A stretch of DNA of 64,000 nucleotides. Source: Pilatotrama ljubarskyi. Lineage: Eukaryota; Basidiomycota; Agaricomycetes; Polyporales; Polyporaceae. The stretch spans positions 36,179 through 100,178 of the forward strand of contig MU277757.1 in assembly GCA_022385805.1 (NCBI GenBank), read 5' to 3'. Both the position numbers and the translations under genes were made by a program. Below the pieces are notes generated by a model that was not told the DNA's origin, searched no databases, and saw only the letters and a list, made by a program, of their open reading frames with translations. This document shows, one piece after another, positions 45,329-55,838 of the stretch (its first letter is position 1; every line of letters starts with the position of its first letter).

Positions 45329-46224
45329 TCTTCGATACAAGGCATGCTCATCGCAAGATAGCAGTCCAAGAGTCTTTCAACGGTGCGAGAGTTTGGGCAC
45401 GGGCGCGTGTCCTTCTCCCTGTGCGAGCATGTACTGCGCCACTTCGCGGTGGCGAAGGATGTGGTAAATCAGTACTGATTACCGAGAATCTGACGCCTGT
45501 AAGCGACCTTATATCGCTATCTTCGTATCTACTTGGTTGCATTGTCCGGGATACTGATGCGGAATTGTAACTTGGCTGTACTGAGACAACGGTGAGCCTT
45601 CGATTGAAGTGTTGGTGAAGTTGCGCATGAGTTCTCGGGACGAGTGGAGTGCAGTGTCACACGACATGTCGGACTGCACATGTACTCGAGTGAAGCGGTG
45701 GCAACTCGTGGCGGTCACTGCTGCGTGAAAGGGATCGCAGCGACTGGGATCATGCATGTGGCCGGCCATTCCTGTACGCCTGCCGAACTGGGCTGAGCAC
45801 GCACCGCCATCTGCGACCACGGGCGCCAACTCTCATCCGCGGCCGTCTCTCTCTCGACTCGCAATCTTACGGGCACTTATGCTTTCTTGGATATCTGCTC
45901 ACACTCGTCGGCTGGTTTTTGCGGAGCTTACTGAGGACCTGGCATCTACTTAGAGGGTAAGGCGAAGAAGACTGTTGATTATACAAGAAGCCTGTCTGCA
46001 AACTGCAGCTTGATTGTCGAGCAGGCTGGTGGAGCTCCCTCAGCACTGCCCTCCTGCTTTCCACCGTCTGCAGAAGCATCTGCTGTAGGGACTATATAGA
46101 TATATATATTGCTTGAGCCATCCGCCCTTGAGGAGTCCGCGGTCTATTCTCTGTTGCCGTAGGCTTCTCCTACATCCCTCACGCCGCCGATTGACTACTC
46201 GAGTACACTTGTCTTCGTTAAGAC
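45329..46224. other. Intergenic between arrestin-like copies C and D
   Basis: About 900 bases with no gene. It holds the block at 45764-45818 and an AT-rich TATATA run at 46093-46109 in the copy D promoter. Confidence 0.5.
45764..45818 (+). repeat. Arrestin-cluster block, copy 4 (upstream of copy D)
   Basis: Reads GGCCATTCCTGTACGCCTGC, then CGAACTGGGCTG and CGCCATCTGCGACC. It ends 407 bases before the copy D start codon. Confidence 0.68.
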
Positions 46225-47677
46225 ATGCCTACCTCTCGCCCTGTCATCTCCATACGTCTTCCCGCAGTCCTGTTTGTTTCCGGCTGCCCAGTAGAAGGTG
46301 AACTGGAGCTCGACTTCCGCGGCCTACAACGCGACAACATACAGGAGGTGCACGTCAAGCTCAGAGGCTCCGCGAAGACGTACGTCCCACGCTGCTGGCC
46401 ATTCCTCCAACTTCGCTTACACTCATGCTCCCATTCAAGAGAGATGTCACGCAATAACAGCACTAGGATGAATTGCATCTACCTCGTCCGCGACGACGCC
46501 TCCGTTTGGGCACGTGGAACTGTCTATCCCCCGCCAGGTTCAGACATCATACGCCTCCCATTCCGCCTCCAACTACCCCCGGGACTTCCGCCTTCTTTCT
46601 ACTATAGTGCTCGGCCGGCCACAGCATCAGTGATCTACTCGCTCACCGCTGTCGGCGTACGGCCCGGTGCCTTCAAATCCAACCGGCGCATCCAACAGCC
46701 CTTGGCGGTAGTACAGAGGGACGATGTCGGCGCCAACGTGAGAGAACAGCTCGCCGCTCTGGCAGTCACTGGGGCAGAGCCACCTTGGAGAACGGAAGCG
46801 AAGGAAAAGAAGATGAGACGCGGGATGTGGGGCGACTACGCGACGGTCAACGTCCAGGTACGTTTTTCACACGGTACGATCGACAGTTGCACGAGACAAT
46901 GATTAACTTTCCCTCAGTGGTCCATCCCCAACATGTCTCCGCTACCACTTTTCGTCCCCATTCCGTTCATGATCAGGATCGACACCACTTCTCCGCCTAT
47001 CACCCGCGCGAAAGCCGACGCGCACCCGCCAGACAAGCCCATCTTCCCCCCGCCGCCGTCTTCGTACAGCATGCTCGAATTCAAGCTTGTGCAGGACCTC
47101 TTCCTGCGCGCGCAGTGGTACACCAACACGCCCTCTACCGACTTCAACGTCTTTACCCTCGCCCCCGGTGTCACGGCGGACATGGACGTCGCCGAGAAGG
47201 AATGGATCTGGGTGGAGGGCGAGGGCTCCGACTCAAACGACGGCTTAGTACAGAACCCCGACGCGAAGGGGGTCTGGGTGCAGAGCGCGACGTTTCGTGG
47301 GACGTTCCAACTAAGCTGTCCGCCGACGTTCGTGCTCGATGATATCATTGTGTGCGGGGTACGTCTCAGTTGGTTCATCGGCGAGTGCGTGCTGGGACGT
47401 AGGTATTACAGTATCATCTCGCGCTGAAGGTCCCGTTCCCCGGCGTTGGTAACGACGTGAAGATGGTCGTGCCCATAAACGTCGGGTCTGGGATCAATGC
47501 ACCCCTCGTAGCGGCTCGACCGGGCTCGTCTGCGCCTGCTACAGCGCCGCCACGCGTTCTCGATTTGCCACCGTAGGCGGTTCCTTCGTCATTTTCAAAT
47601 ATGCCATATCACGCAACACGTCCTGCAGATTGTATTGGGATGCCGATCGACGCCATTGGCACGATCACAGGGACTGA
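46225..47677 (+). CDS. Arrestin-like protein, copy D
   Basis: Four exons (46225-46857, 46918-47358, 47403-47572, 47629-47677) encode 430 residues, the longest of the set. It starts MPTSRPVISIRLPAVLFVSG, with the arrestin-N signature CPVEGELELDFRGLQRDN and IQEVHVKLRGSAKTYV. Next come YLVRDDASVWARGTVYPPPG, VIYSLTAVGVRPGAFKSNRR, KKMRRGMWGDYATVNVQ, SPLPLFVPIPFMIRIDTT, MLEFKLVQDLFLRAQWYT, QNPDAKGVWVQSATFRGTF and YHLALKVPFPGVGNDVKMVV. The last exon, as in all copies, is exactly 49 bases and encodes the conserved YWD..(R/D)..W.DH(K/R)D end. Extra length comes from a longer acidic loop (EGEGSDSNDG) in the C-terminal half. The reading frame is intact. Copies C and D are more alike to each other than to A and B. 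The target is unknown. Confidence 0.87.
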
Positions 47678-49233
47678 ACTCTGGGAGAGGCCAAGGCCCT
47701 CGTACATGTACGTGTATACCGGACTCTCCACATTCTTCAATGCTGCGGTACGCATCCGCTTTGATACGTATACCTTGCATGGACGTCGACTGCTGCACTT
47801 TGGAGCCTCTTCCATTGCCATGCTGTTCCGCTGCTTATGGACGTCCCGCTCAAGGATCACCTTCATTGCACCGTCGAGTGCATATACCGCGTTCATTAAG
47901 AAGCCGGACCCAGCCACCCGAGCGACGACAGATGAAGTCTCGATTTGGGACATGCGCCGCTAAGTATTGACCGGTCGCGGCCGATAATCACTGCGGCCGT
48001 TCAGTACATATGCCAAATTAAGCTTCCCAGACACAGCGAGACATCTTGCATGCGACCACTCATGTATGGTGGCTCTCGCTTTCACCCTACAGGTGTCTCT
48101 CAGGACGATGGAGGGAGGTTCGTGCATACGCCACGAGTTCCCAATGATACTGGGCTTCTCTCACTCCCGGGATGACTGGCTCAATGCTCGCGAGCACGGC
48201 GATCCGTCCTGTTTTTCCGCAGGGTGCCGTTTTCCAAGGTATGACCATGGCCGATCAGAGGAGCTCAGCGTTGTGTTCATGATTACCACGGCAGGCGGGC
48301 CGTCGTTCTGCTATGTAGCAGCGGGGCTCACGCTCGTCAGATTCTCCGTATGCCCGGATAATTCGCCCACAACGGGCTTAAAGCATGCATCCTTTACGGA
48401 CTGCGTTCGCAGGCGGTGGAGAGTAACACTCTTGTCGGAAATCGGATGTTCTTGTGGCGGCCTGTCGCCGTGCAGATGAAACATTCGGGCTCGGGAAGCG
48501 GTGTCACGCTCACAGGGGCCCCTTATGAACTTTGAAGCACCCTCAGCCAAACGGCGTACGGTGCGTAAAACCATCGTCTCTGATGCATCAGCGGTCTATC
48601 ATACTCACCTTGATCCAGCAAGACTCCGGACAAGATCCAGGCGTTGTTGTACGAATATCGGCCTTCCGAACTTCTCGTCGTGCCATTGATTTCCACGTGG
48701 CTCTTGGTCGTTCTCGGGTCTAGCCCATCCGCACTCGAGGACAGCAGCGCGGAAATACCTCACATCTACCGCTGCAACCTCCTTTATGGTACTGTATTGA
48801 AGACTCGAAGCGGATCACTATGCTGATGTCAGAGGATTGGTCACCAGGTGGACGCACCGCCTCAAAGTCAAGGGAGCGAGCTTCTAGCTTCGACTTGGCG
48901 AACCAACGTCTCTTTCCTCGGGTAAAATTCCGGAAAAGCAGCAGTTATAGATTATCCGGCTTGCTTTGCGTCCTTTCGCGAGCCTCGAGATCGCGGCCCC
49001 GGACGGTCCGCAGAGGAGAATCGCTTCCAAAGTCGGATGCGGTCTTTATGGGTCCATGGGATTGAGAGAAGATTTCCGGCACTTGTCGAGACAACTGAAT
49101 ACCAGCTCACGGAGATTTTTCAAGTCAGATGTTCGCGTCAGGCCGCGCATCGCAATCCGAGGTTCATCAAGAGCCTCTTTGCTTATTTTCTAGCACCTGC
49201 TTCGGACTCGAGGACCACGGGCTCCGGACGGTG
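47678..49233. other. Intergenic between arrestin-like copy D and the DUF1996 gene
   Basis: About 1.6 kb. It contains a fifth copy of the arrestin-cluster block near its left end. A plus-strand open frame of 137 codons at 48066-48479 lacks any motif. No gene is supported. Confidence 0.45.
47995..48036 (+). repeat. Arrestin-cluster block, copy 5 (downstream of copy D)
   Basis: Reads CGGCCGTTCAGTACATATGC, then CAAATTAAGC and GACACAGCG. It begins 318 bases after the copy D stop, matching the position of block 3 after copy B, but no arrestin-like gene follows it. It is more diverged than the others. Confidence 0.5.
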
Positions 49234-49240
49234 TATAAAA
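49234..49240 (+). promoter_or_regulatory. TATA box of the DUF1996-WSC-CBM1 gene
   Basis: TATAAAA lies 60 bases before the ATG at 49294. It is the strongest TATA match in the window, consistent with an inducible secreted-protein gene. Confidence 0.6.
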
Positions 49241-49293
49241 GACGGTAATGTTTCCCTACACTCATCCCCCTCGAGCTCTGAAGTTCGCCCAGG

Positions 49294-51637
49294 ATGTGGT
49301 CGACACTCTTCGCCTTTGTACTGGCATCTGCCCAGCTCTCCAATGCGCTTCTTCGATTTCCATGCGCTCAGCTGACGGTCGTGCGTTCGGATCCGTGAGA
49401 CTTCCCCTCCCTCCGTCCGGCCGCTGCATACGCCATGCTGAAGCGCACATTGCTCTGCAGTCTCATCAACCCGAACGATGTCGGACAGCACCTTCATCAG
49501 GTATGTGGTTCATATTGCTCGCATTTAATCCACATTCTGACGGTTTATGGAGGTCATTGGCGGGGTATGTTACCTTGCCTTCTAGCTTCAGCGGGCGACT
49601 GATGCGAGGGACTCGTTTGCGAGCAGAACAGGTACGTGGCTCACAATTCCCTCGCCCACAGATACCTGACGTCCGCTACAGCTTCGACTTCAACATGCCG
49701 AGCGGTCTGGATCTGCAGGCGGCTTCGACTTGTAGCTCGTGCTCGATTGTCGAGAACAAGTCGAACTATTGGACTCCGACGTTGTACTACCAGTCTCCAA
49801 CCAACGGTAGTTTCATCCGAGTAAGAACTCTGTCGTACGTTCTGGGTGTACCCTGACTGATCGTGTCTGCGCGACAGGTTCCGCAGGCGCCTGGCCCCTT
49901 GACTGGCAGCCCGAACGCCGGTATGGTCGTGTACTACATCCAGACCGGTGGCCAGCTCAAGGCATTCCCGAAGGTAAGCGACCACGTATGTCTCGCTGGT
50001 CGCGTTGTCTGAAAATGTGTGAAGGGTTTCCGGATGATCGCTGGCGACCCCTGGCTCCGCTCCTACGACCCGACCATCGACGACTCACGCTCGATCACCT
50101 TCCGCTGCCTGCAGTCGAACGACGCTTCGGGAAACGGTCCTGATACCCACGGGCTTCCGACGACTCCATGCCCCGGTGGTATCCGTAGCCAGATCAACTT
50201 CCCGACGTACGTCATTTATCTTTGAGAGCAGCTTGACGCTGATCTTCGTCATATAGCTGCTGGGATGGCAAGAACCTCGACACGCCCAATCACAAGGTCA
50301 GTCTGAACAGGTCGACGTTGTCGCTGATAGCTGACCGTGTGACACAGGATCATGTCCGCTACGCGGTCAACGCGAGCTTTGGCGACTTCGGTCATGGCTG
50401 CCCGTCGACTCACCCCGTACAACTCCCACTCCTCTATCTCGAGACTTATTGGGATACCTCCGCCTTCAATAGCGGCTGGCAGAACGGCAAGCAACCTTTC
50501 GTATGGAGCATGGGTGACCCGTGAGTGTGGCCTCTTCCTGGTATGGGGCATGGGCTCATCGTTTGCGTTACTACGTCAGGACCGGTTACGGATACCATGC
50601 CGACTACATGATGGGGTGGCCCGAGGACGTCCTCCAGAAGGCCATGGATCAATGCACGGACTACGGAGGGCAGGTCTCTTCCTGCTCGGTCCTCCACTCT
50701 CGTTCGGAGCAGGATATGAACGATTGCGCAATTCCGCCGCGCGTCGAGGAAGTCTTCGACGGATGTGAGCATGCTCCTCGTCTATCGCATGCTGAGTCAG
50801 CGCTAACTATCAAATGCTGCAGGGATCAAGGAGCTCCCCGGCTGCAACCCTGTTCAGCCCGGACCTGCTCGCGCGACGCCAGTCACTGGATGCGGCGCGG
50901 CCACGACCACGCTCCCCGCCAACAAGGTGAGCTGGTTCAAGACCGACATAGACGGCTGGCAACCGGTGGGGTGCGCAGCGGAGCCTGCGGGGCAGTCGCT
51001 TCTTACGGGTGGGACGACCAGCAGCGACACCATGACGATCGAGTCGTGCCTCAGCACCTGCAAGAGCAAGGGCCTGCGCTTCGCGGGTCTGAAGAACGGT
51101 AACACATGCTCGTGCGGTAACACATTCGATACGAGCAAGGTCTCGTCCAACTACGCGTGCAACATCGCGTGCAAGGGCAACGGCGGAGGTACGTTCGGTT
51201 GATGTCAGGAGAGAATTTCTAGTGCTGAAGCAAACTGTCGCGTCCAGAATTCTGTGGAGCGGCCAACCGCCTCGCCGTCTACAACAGTGGGACGGCTGTG
51301 ACGGTTCCGCCGTCTCAGCCGACGACGACGACAGCGCCGACCTCGACGCCGACTGGGTCTGTCGTCGCCAAGTACGGACAGGTGAGCGAAGTGGATCACG
51401 ACCTAGAGGGCCTATGTCTGATGAGCTCTGCAGTGTGGCGGACAAGGAGTGCGTAGTATTATGATTGGCTGATCGCCGTCCGAGCCTGTACTCACCGTGT
51501 CTGTAGTGGACCGGCAGCACCACGTGCGTAGCGGGCACGACCTGCACCGTTCTCAACCCCTAGTGAGTGTTGCAGCGGTTGAATAGGGCTTGCTCGCTGA
51601 TTGAGCCCCGAATGACAGCTATTCCCAATGCTTGTAA
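49294..51637 (+). CDS. Secreted DUF1996-WSC-CBM1 protein
   Basis: Fifteen exons can be joined in frame. A signal peptide (MWSTLFAFVLASAQLSNA) leads into a DUF1996 domain: CAQLTVVRSDP joined to LINPNDVGQHLHQ, VIGG, then DFNMPSGLDLQAASTCSSC, VENKSNYWTPTLYYQS, GMVVYYIQTGGQLKAFPKGF, MIAGDPWLRS, INFPTCWDGKNLDTPNHK, and DYMMGWPEDVLQKAMDQC. A WSC domain follows (WQPVGCAAEPAGQSLL, CLSTCKSKGLRFAGLKNG, NTCSCGNTFD, CNIACKGNGGEFCGAANRLA). A Thr/Pro linker leads to a fungal CBM1 (KYGQ, CGGQG, WTGSTTCVAGTTCTVLNPYY, SQCL, stop at 51637). CBM1 binds crystalline cellulose; DUF1996 function is unknown. The protein probably acts on plant cell wall outside the cell. Very small exons occur at 49553-49564, 49627-49631 and 51434-51448. 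Confidence 0.88.
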
Positions 51638-51940
51638 AGTGAAGAGTGCGCTAGACGAGCTTTCCCTCCCGTTCTGTGCTTGAACGTGCCCTGTATGATG
51701 GATTTCTGTTCTGATGTAGCACGTCGTGAGACGTTGTGGCCCCAATGAATAAAGTGCGGAGATATTCGCGTGAGCAAGCTGCGGAAATGAAGTGTTTCTG
51801 CGAGAAAGTCGGACGGCCGCAGTGCATGGGCGCCTGGCGTCAGCCTGCGACTCTCCTCCGTCTCTCACCTCGCACTCGACCTCCTGCGACGGAGTGCAAG
51901 ACTGATCCTGTCATACTGCTCTAGACGACCTGGTCTGCAC
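51638..51940. other. Intergenic before the PP4 gene
   Basis: About 300 bases containing the 3' flank of the DUF1996 gene and the PP4 promoter. No gene is seen. Confidence 0.45.
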
Positions 51941-53297
51941 ATGCCGAGTGATCTGGACAAGTTCGTGCTCGTCTTCGTTCCGCCTTCGCGCCTCCCATTC
52001 AGCTCCCGCACGCGGCAGACAGATTGAACAGCTCCTGCGCTGCGAGCCCATCTCCGAAGAGCAGGTCAAGCGACTCTGCATAAAAGCACGCGAGATCCTC
52101 ATCGAGGAGGCGAACGTGCAGGTCGTGGACTCGCCCGTAACAGTAAGTGCGACCCTACGCTTCGTGTGCCAGGACGAAGACGGGGGATGACACAGGTTGC
52201 GAGATATGCGGCGACATACACGGCCAGTTCTGGGACATGATGGAGCTCTTCAAGGTCGGCGGGCCCTGTCCTGAAACAAACTACCTCTTCATGGGTGCGT
52301 TCGCACCTCACCCGCGCCCGTTCCTAGGCCAATCTCTTCGCGTCCAGGCGACTTCGTCGACCGCGGCTTCTACAGCGTAGAAACGTTCCTCCTCCTCCTC
52401 GCACTCAAGGTCCGATACCCCGAACGCATGACCCTCATCCGCGGCAACCACGAATCCCGTCAGATCACCCAGGTCTACGGCTTCTATGACGAGTGCCAGC
52501 GCAAGTACGGGAGCAGTAACGTCTGGCGATGGTGTTGCGAGGTCTTCGACTATCTCGCACTCGGCGCCATCGTCGACGGGCGCGTCTTCTGCGTACACGG
52601 TGGCCTCAGCCCAAGTCTCCAGGGCATCGACCAGGTGAGCCGCCCGACCTGCCACCATCCCCTGCGCGTCCTTCTGTGACAACGCTCACGGTGCCGACAG
52701 ATACGGACCATTGATAGGAAACAAGAAGTCCCCCACGACGGCGCCATGTGCGATCTCCTCTGGTCCGACCCTGACGGTACGCTTCACCGTCTTCTCTTTC
52801 CCTCAGTCGGTCTTCAAATTCAGGGTCTATACGCAGATATCACCGGCTGGGGCTTGTCGCCGCGTGGAGCAGGCTACCTGTTCGGCGCCGACATCACCAA
52901 AGTGTTCGCACACCACAACGGCATCGACCTCATCGCCCGCGCCCATCAGCTCGCGATGGAGGGCTACAAGCTCATGTTCGACAAGACCATCGTCACCGTC
53001 TGGAGCGCGCCCAACTATTGCTACCGGTCTGTATCCCGTTTATGGCGGATCTGCTGTCATCGCGCGGCGCCGCTCATGCTCTGGTTCCTTGATAAATGCA
53101 GGTGCGGCAACGTCGCGTCTATACTCGAGCTGGACGAGCATTTGGCGCAGGAATACAAGGTATTTTCGCATGCGCCCTCGGTCAGTCTGTTTCGGTCCGA
53201 TTGCAACGCCAACGCGCATAGGCTGATGTACCCGTGTTCGCACCAGGACGTTCGTTCAATACCCGCAAAACGACCGCCCGCAGATTACTTCTTGTAG
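51941..53297 (+). CDS. PPH3: Ser/Thr protein phosphatase 4 catalytic subunit
   Basis: A metallophosphatase of the PPP family that dephosphorylates Ser/Thr. Yeast Pph3 and animal PP4 act in DNA-damage recovery. The first exon (MPSDLDK, 51941-51960) splices to [20 protein letters not shown], the typical PP4 N-terminus. Next come VQVVDSPVT joined to [16 protein letters not shown] (metal-binding GDxHG), [19 protein letters not shown] (GDxVDRG), [20 protein letters not shown] (GNHE), and [68 protein letters not shown] and [20 protein letters not shown] complete the core. The end, [14 protein letters not shown], carries the carboxymethylatable DYFL terminus. The DIxGWGxSPRG reading and the RSIPxKxPxADYFL tail separate it from PP2A and PP6. 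All metal ligands are present. Confidence 0.95.
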
Positions 53298-53690
53298 CAG
53301 GACGGCTCCGGCTTTGCCAATTTCCTTTTGCAGGTCCCGGTCGTCGTTGTGTATTCTATGGATGTAGCCCTAATGCTGTGACTTGGTCATTCCCTAGCTG
53401 CGTCTCACGTTTCGCGGCGAACAGGTATCACAAGGAAAGACGCTCTAGGCGCGATTGCGTCGAGACACATGAAGCCCTCGCGGCAGACCTGGCCACGCAG
53501 CGCCCCGAAGTGCGCCCGCTCGAAGCCGCCGAGCCAACATACGTGCCGTCCTACGCAGGGACGTGGTTCTGCCTGAGGATCTCTTTTGCCGATTCCGTAT
53601 AGCGACGCAAGCTCGTATTTCACACCTAGATTATATTATTACTAGAGTATGCCCAGTCAGCGAGCGTGCGTATCGTCCGAGCGACGTTGT
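53298..53690. other. Convergent intergenic region
   Basis: 3' flanks of the PP4 gene and the HNH-like gene. No gene is seen. Confidence 0.45.
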
Positions 53691-55282
53691 CTATGCTCGG
53701 TGGAGAGACTGCAGCTTCTCCAACGTAAACATGACGACGTGCGCATGACTACCATCCTGCGCGAGAACGCTGATGTCCTCCATATCCCGTAGGACCTCAT
53801 CTGCGTACTGCGCAGCGCCCGATATGTGCGCGATGCGACAACACGTTGCGCGGATGCGAAGATACTCGGGATTCGGGAGCGGCAGATCCTCACGTGCAAC
53901 GAATTGAACCTGTGCGTCTGGCTTCAATCTGAGGTTCGCGTAGGTTAGCGTAGGTGCCAGCTTGATGTTGTGGAGGTGTGCCTGCGACGTCGCTCGTGTC
54001 AGCGTAGCGATGTGGAGACGAGTTTAAGTATCGTACGTGACCAGGGACCTCCTCCAGCCACACCTTCATCTTCTCGAATTGGTGTTGCATCACGCGGCCC
54101 GAGGGTCATCACGTTCTCGAGCGGATGGACGTTGGCTCCACAGAGCTGCTCCTTGATGTGCGGGAAACCAAACCGCTCTAGCATAGTCCACGCGTTGGTG
54201 AGGTGTTCCTGCATATAATCAGAACAGCAGTAGGATTTAACGCGCTCGATACCCACCTCGCGAGGGTCGCCTGCGACATCGGAGTGACCAACAGCCTCAA
54301 CTGGAGGGAGGATGTAGCAACATCGTAAGAGGTCCGTTGGCTCGGAGTCACAAGTCCGGACAGCGGCTCGGTGAGTGATGTCCAGCATGCCGGACAGCAT
54401 GCAGCGGAAACCGTCGCGAACGAGAGCCTTTGTGGGATGCACACAGTGAGCTTGAACAGGGTTGAGAGCAAGAGCTATGAATACCTGTCTCCGAGCGGTC
54501 AAGTAATCTTGCGGACGACCTTGCAGGAGCGACTTGTAGCACTCCCGGACGTGATCTATCGAGGATTGAGATGGACCATCGTAATCTGTGTAGTAGTAAG
54601 GGGTTTCGTGGCTTTTGGCTGCGCAGAATGGATTGTTAGACATTGGCGGACTCCGAATGTGAAAGCGTCCAGGGCGGGAAACACTCGACACCCACGTAAG
54701 TTCAACATGAGCATAGCATAAAATCGCACGAGCTGGTATACGTCCTCGATGGCATTGCATGACGAGAGCTGCGAGACGATGTCGGCACGGGCGATACCTA
54801 AAAGCGGGTCAAGGAGGAGGGAGCCGAGAGTACGGGCGCCGACGAGATCGAGCTTAGCGTCGGACAATTGAGAATTGGCAGGCTGCTCGAGCCCAGCAGC
54901 GATCCTGTTGACAGCTTGTGTCTCGGCATCCAGAATATGACGGTAAACGGAGTGGCAATCGGCGTAGTGGAAGCAACCCAGACGCGAGAGCGTCCTCGAG
55001 CGATGGTAGAGGTTGGCCCGTAATCAACTCCTAACGGTTTCGCGTTGTGAATCCCCGAGTAGGTAGTGGACGGGTGGTGAGCTGGATCCGGATGGCGTAT
55101 CGGGCGACGCAACGGACTCAGGCTCCAAGTTCAGGTTCACCCAGAGCAGCCGGCGCGTCTCCGGAACGGAATGGTTGTCCTGCGCCCCCGGACTTACTCG
55201 AGGTGCCGTGGACTGAAACGTGTTCTGTAAGAAAAAAGGAGCCGGCGCCGGGGAAGGAGCATCGCTCACCTGGCGTTGGCAT
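53691..55282 (-). pseudogene. HNH-nuclease-like gene, frameshifted and lacking the first catalytic His
   Basis: The protein resembles the agaricomycete family of long HNH-nuclease-domain proteins. The middle shows a helical segment (LVGARTLGSLLLDPLLGIAR, VSQLSSCNAIEDVYQLVRFY) and a Tyr/Ser linker. The nuclease region follows: ALVRDGFRCMLSGMLDIT, then TDLLRCCYILPPVEAVG, AWTMLERFGFPHIKEQL and LENVMTL. In this family the segment written here CCYILP normally contains the metal-binding His (as in AHIxP), so Tyr replaces it. Between about 54088 and 54110 the frame shifts by one, and the continuation VMQHQFEKMKVWLEE is in another frame, with no room for an intron. The last exons (AHLHNIKLAPTLTYANLRLK, RIAHISGAAQYADEVLRDME) are open. 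The 5' end is uncertain; ATG 55282 with an immediate intron is one possibility. It is probably a decaying or inactive copy. Confidence 0.6.
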
Positions 55283-55838
55283 GGACTCGGAAGTAAGTAG
55301 TAGAGAAACCGAGCTCCTCGCCGGTGCCATCACCGCCCTCTGCGCAGATAGGGGGCACGGACATGGGCGCGGCTCGCTGTCGAGTATCGATGACTGAATT
55401 CACTCGAGCAGGATACTCGCAGACCTGTGGACTCCTTGCGCATGCCCTCAGCTTCCCGAGATGGGTTGTAGAGTGACAGCAGTTTGCGTATCGATATAGC
55501 GCCCCGGCATATCCGGCCTACAGACGGAGTTGTGTCGGCATCCTGGCTCAACGAACATCTAAGGAGGAACGACTCGCGAGTTGGGTATCGAAAGAAGGAC
55601 GCTCTAGATGCGATTGCGCTGGAATACAACGGACATGATGTGCTATCGTAACGATGTGGTTGTGTGTGAGGATCTTCTACAGACGTCTCGCGACGCATAC
55701 ACGATGCTACTAGTGCTACTACGAAAACAAACGATGCGGACTGCTGCTACAGAGGGTTCGTGCGGGATGCGGAACGTGAGCGTACAACGGTCGTCACAAG
55801 CACAGACAGTGAGCGGGCGGGCGGGCGGCCACAGGCGC
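55283..55838. other. Intergenic between the HNH-like gene and ARB1
   Basis: About 550 bases: 5' flank of the HNH-like gene and 3' flank of ARB1. No gene is seen. Confidence 0.4.

Noticed and set aside
48066..48479. 137-codon plus-strand open frame
   Set aside because: No domain and unnatural residue pattern, and it lies in a region that otherwise looks non-coding.
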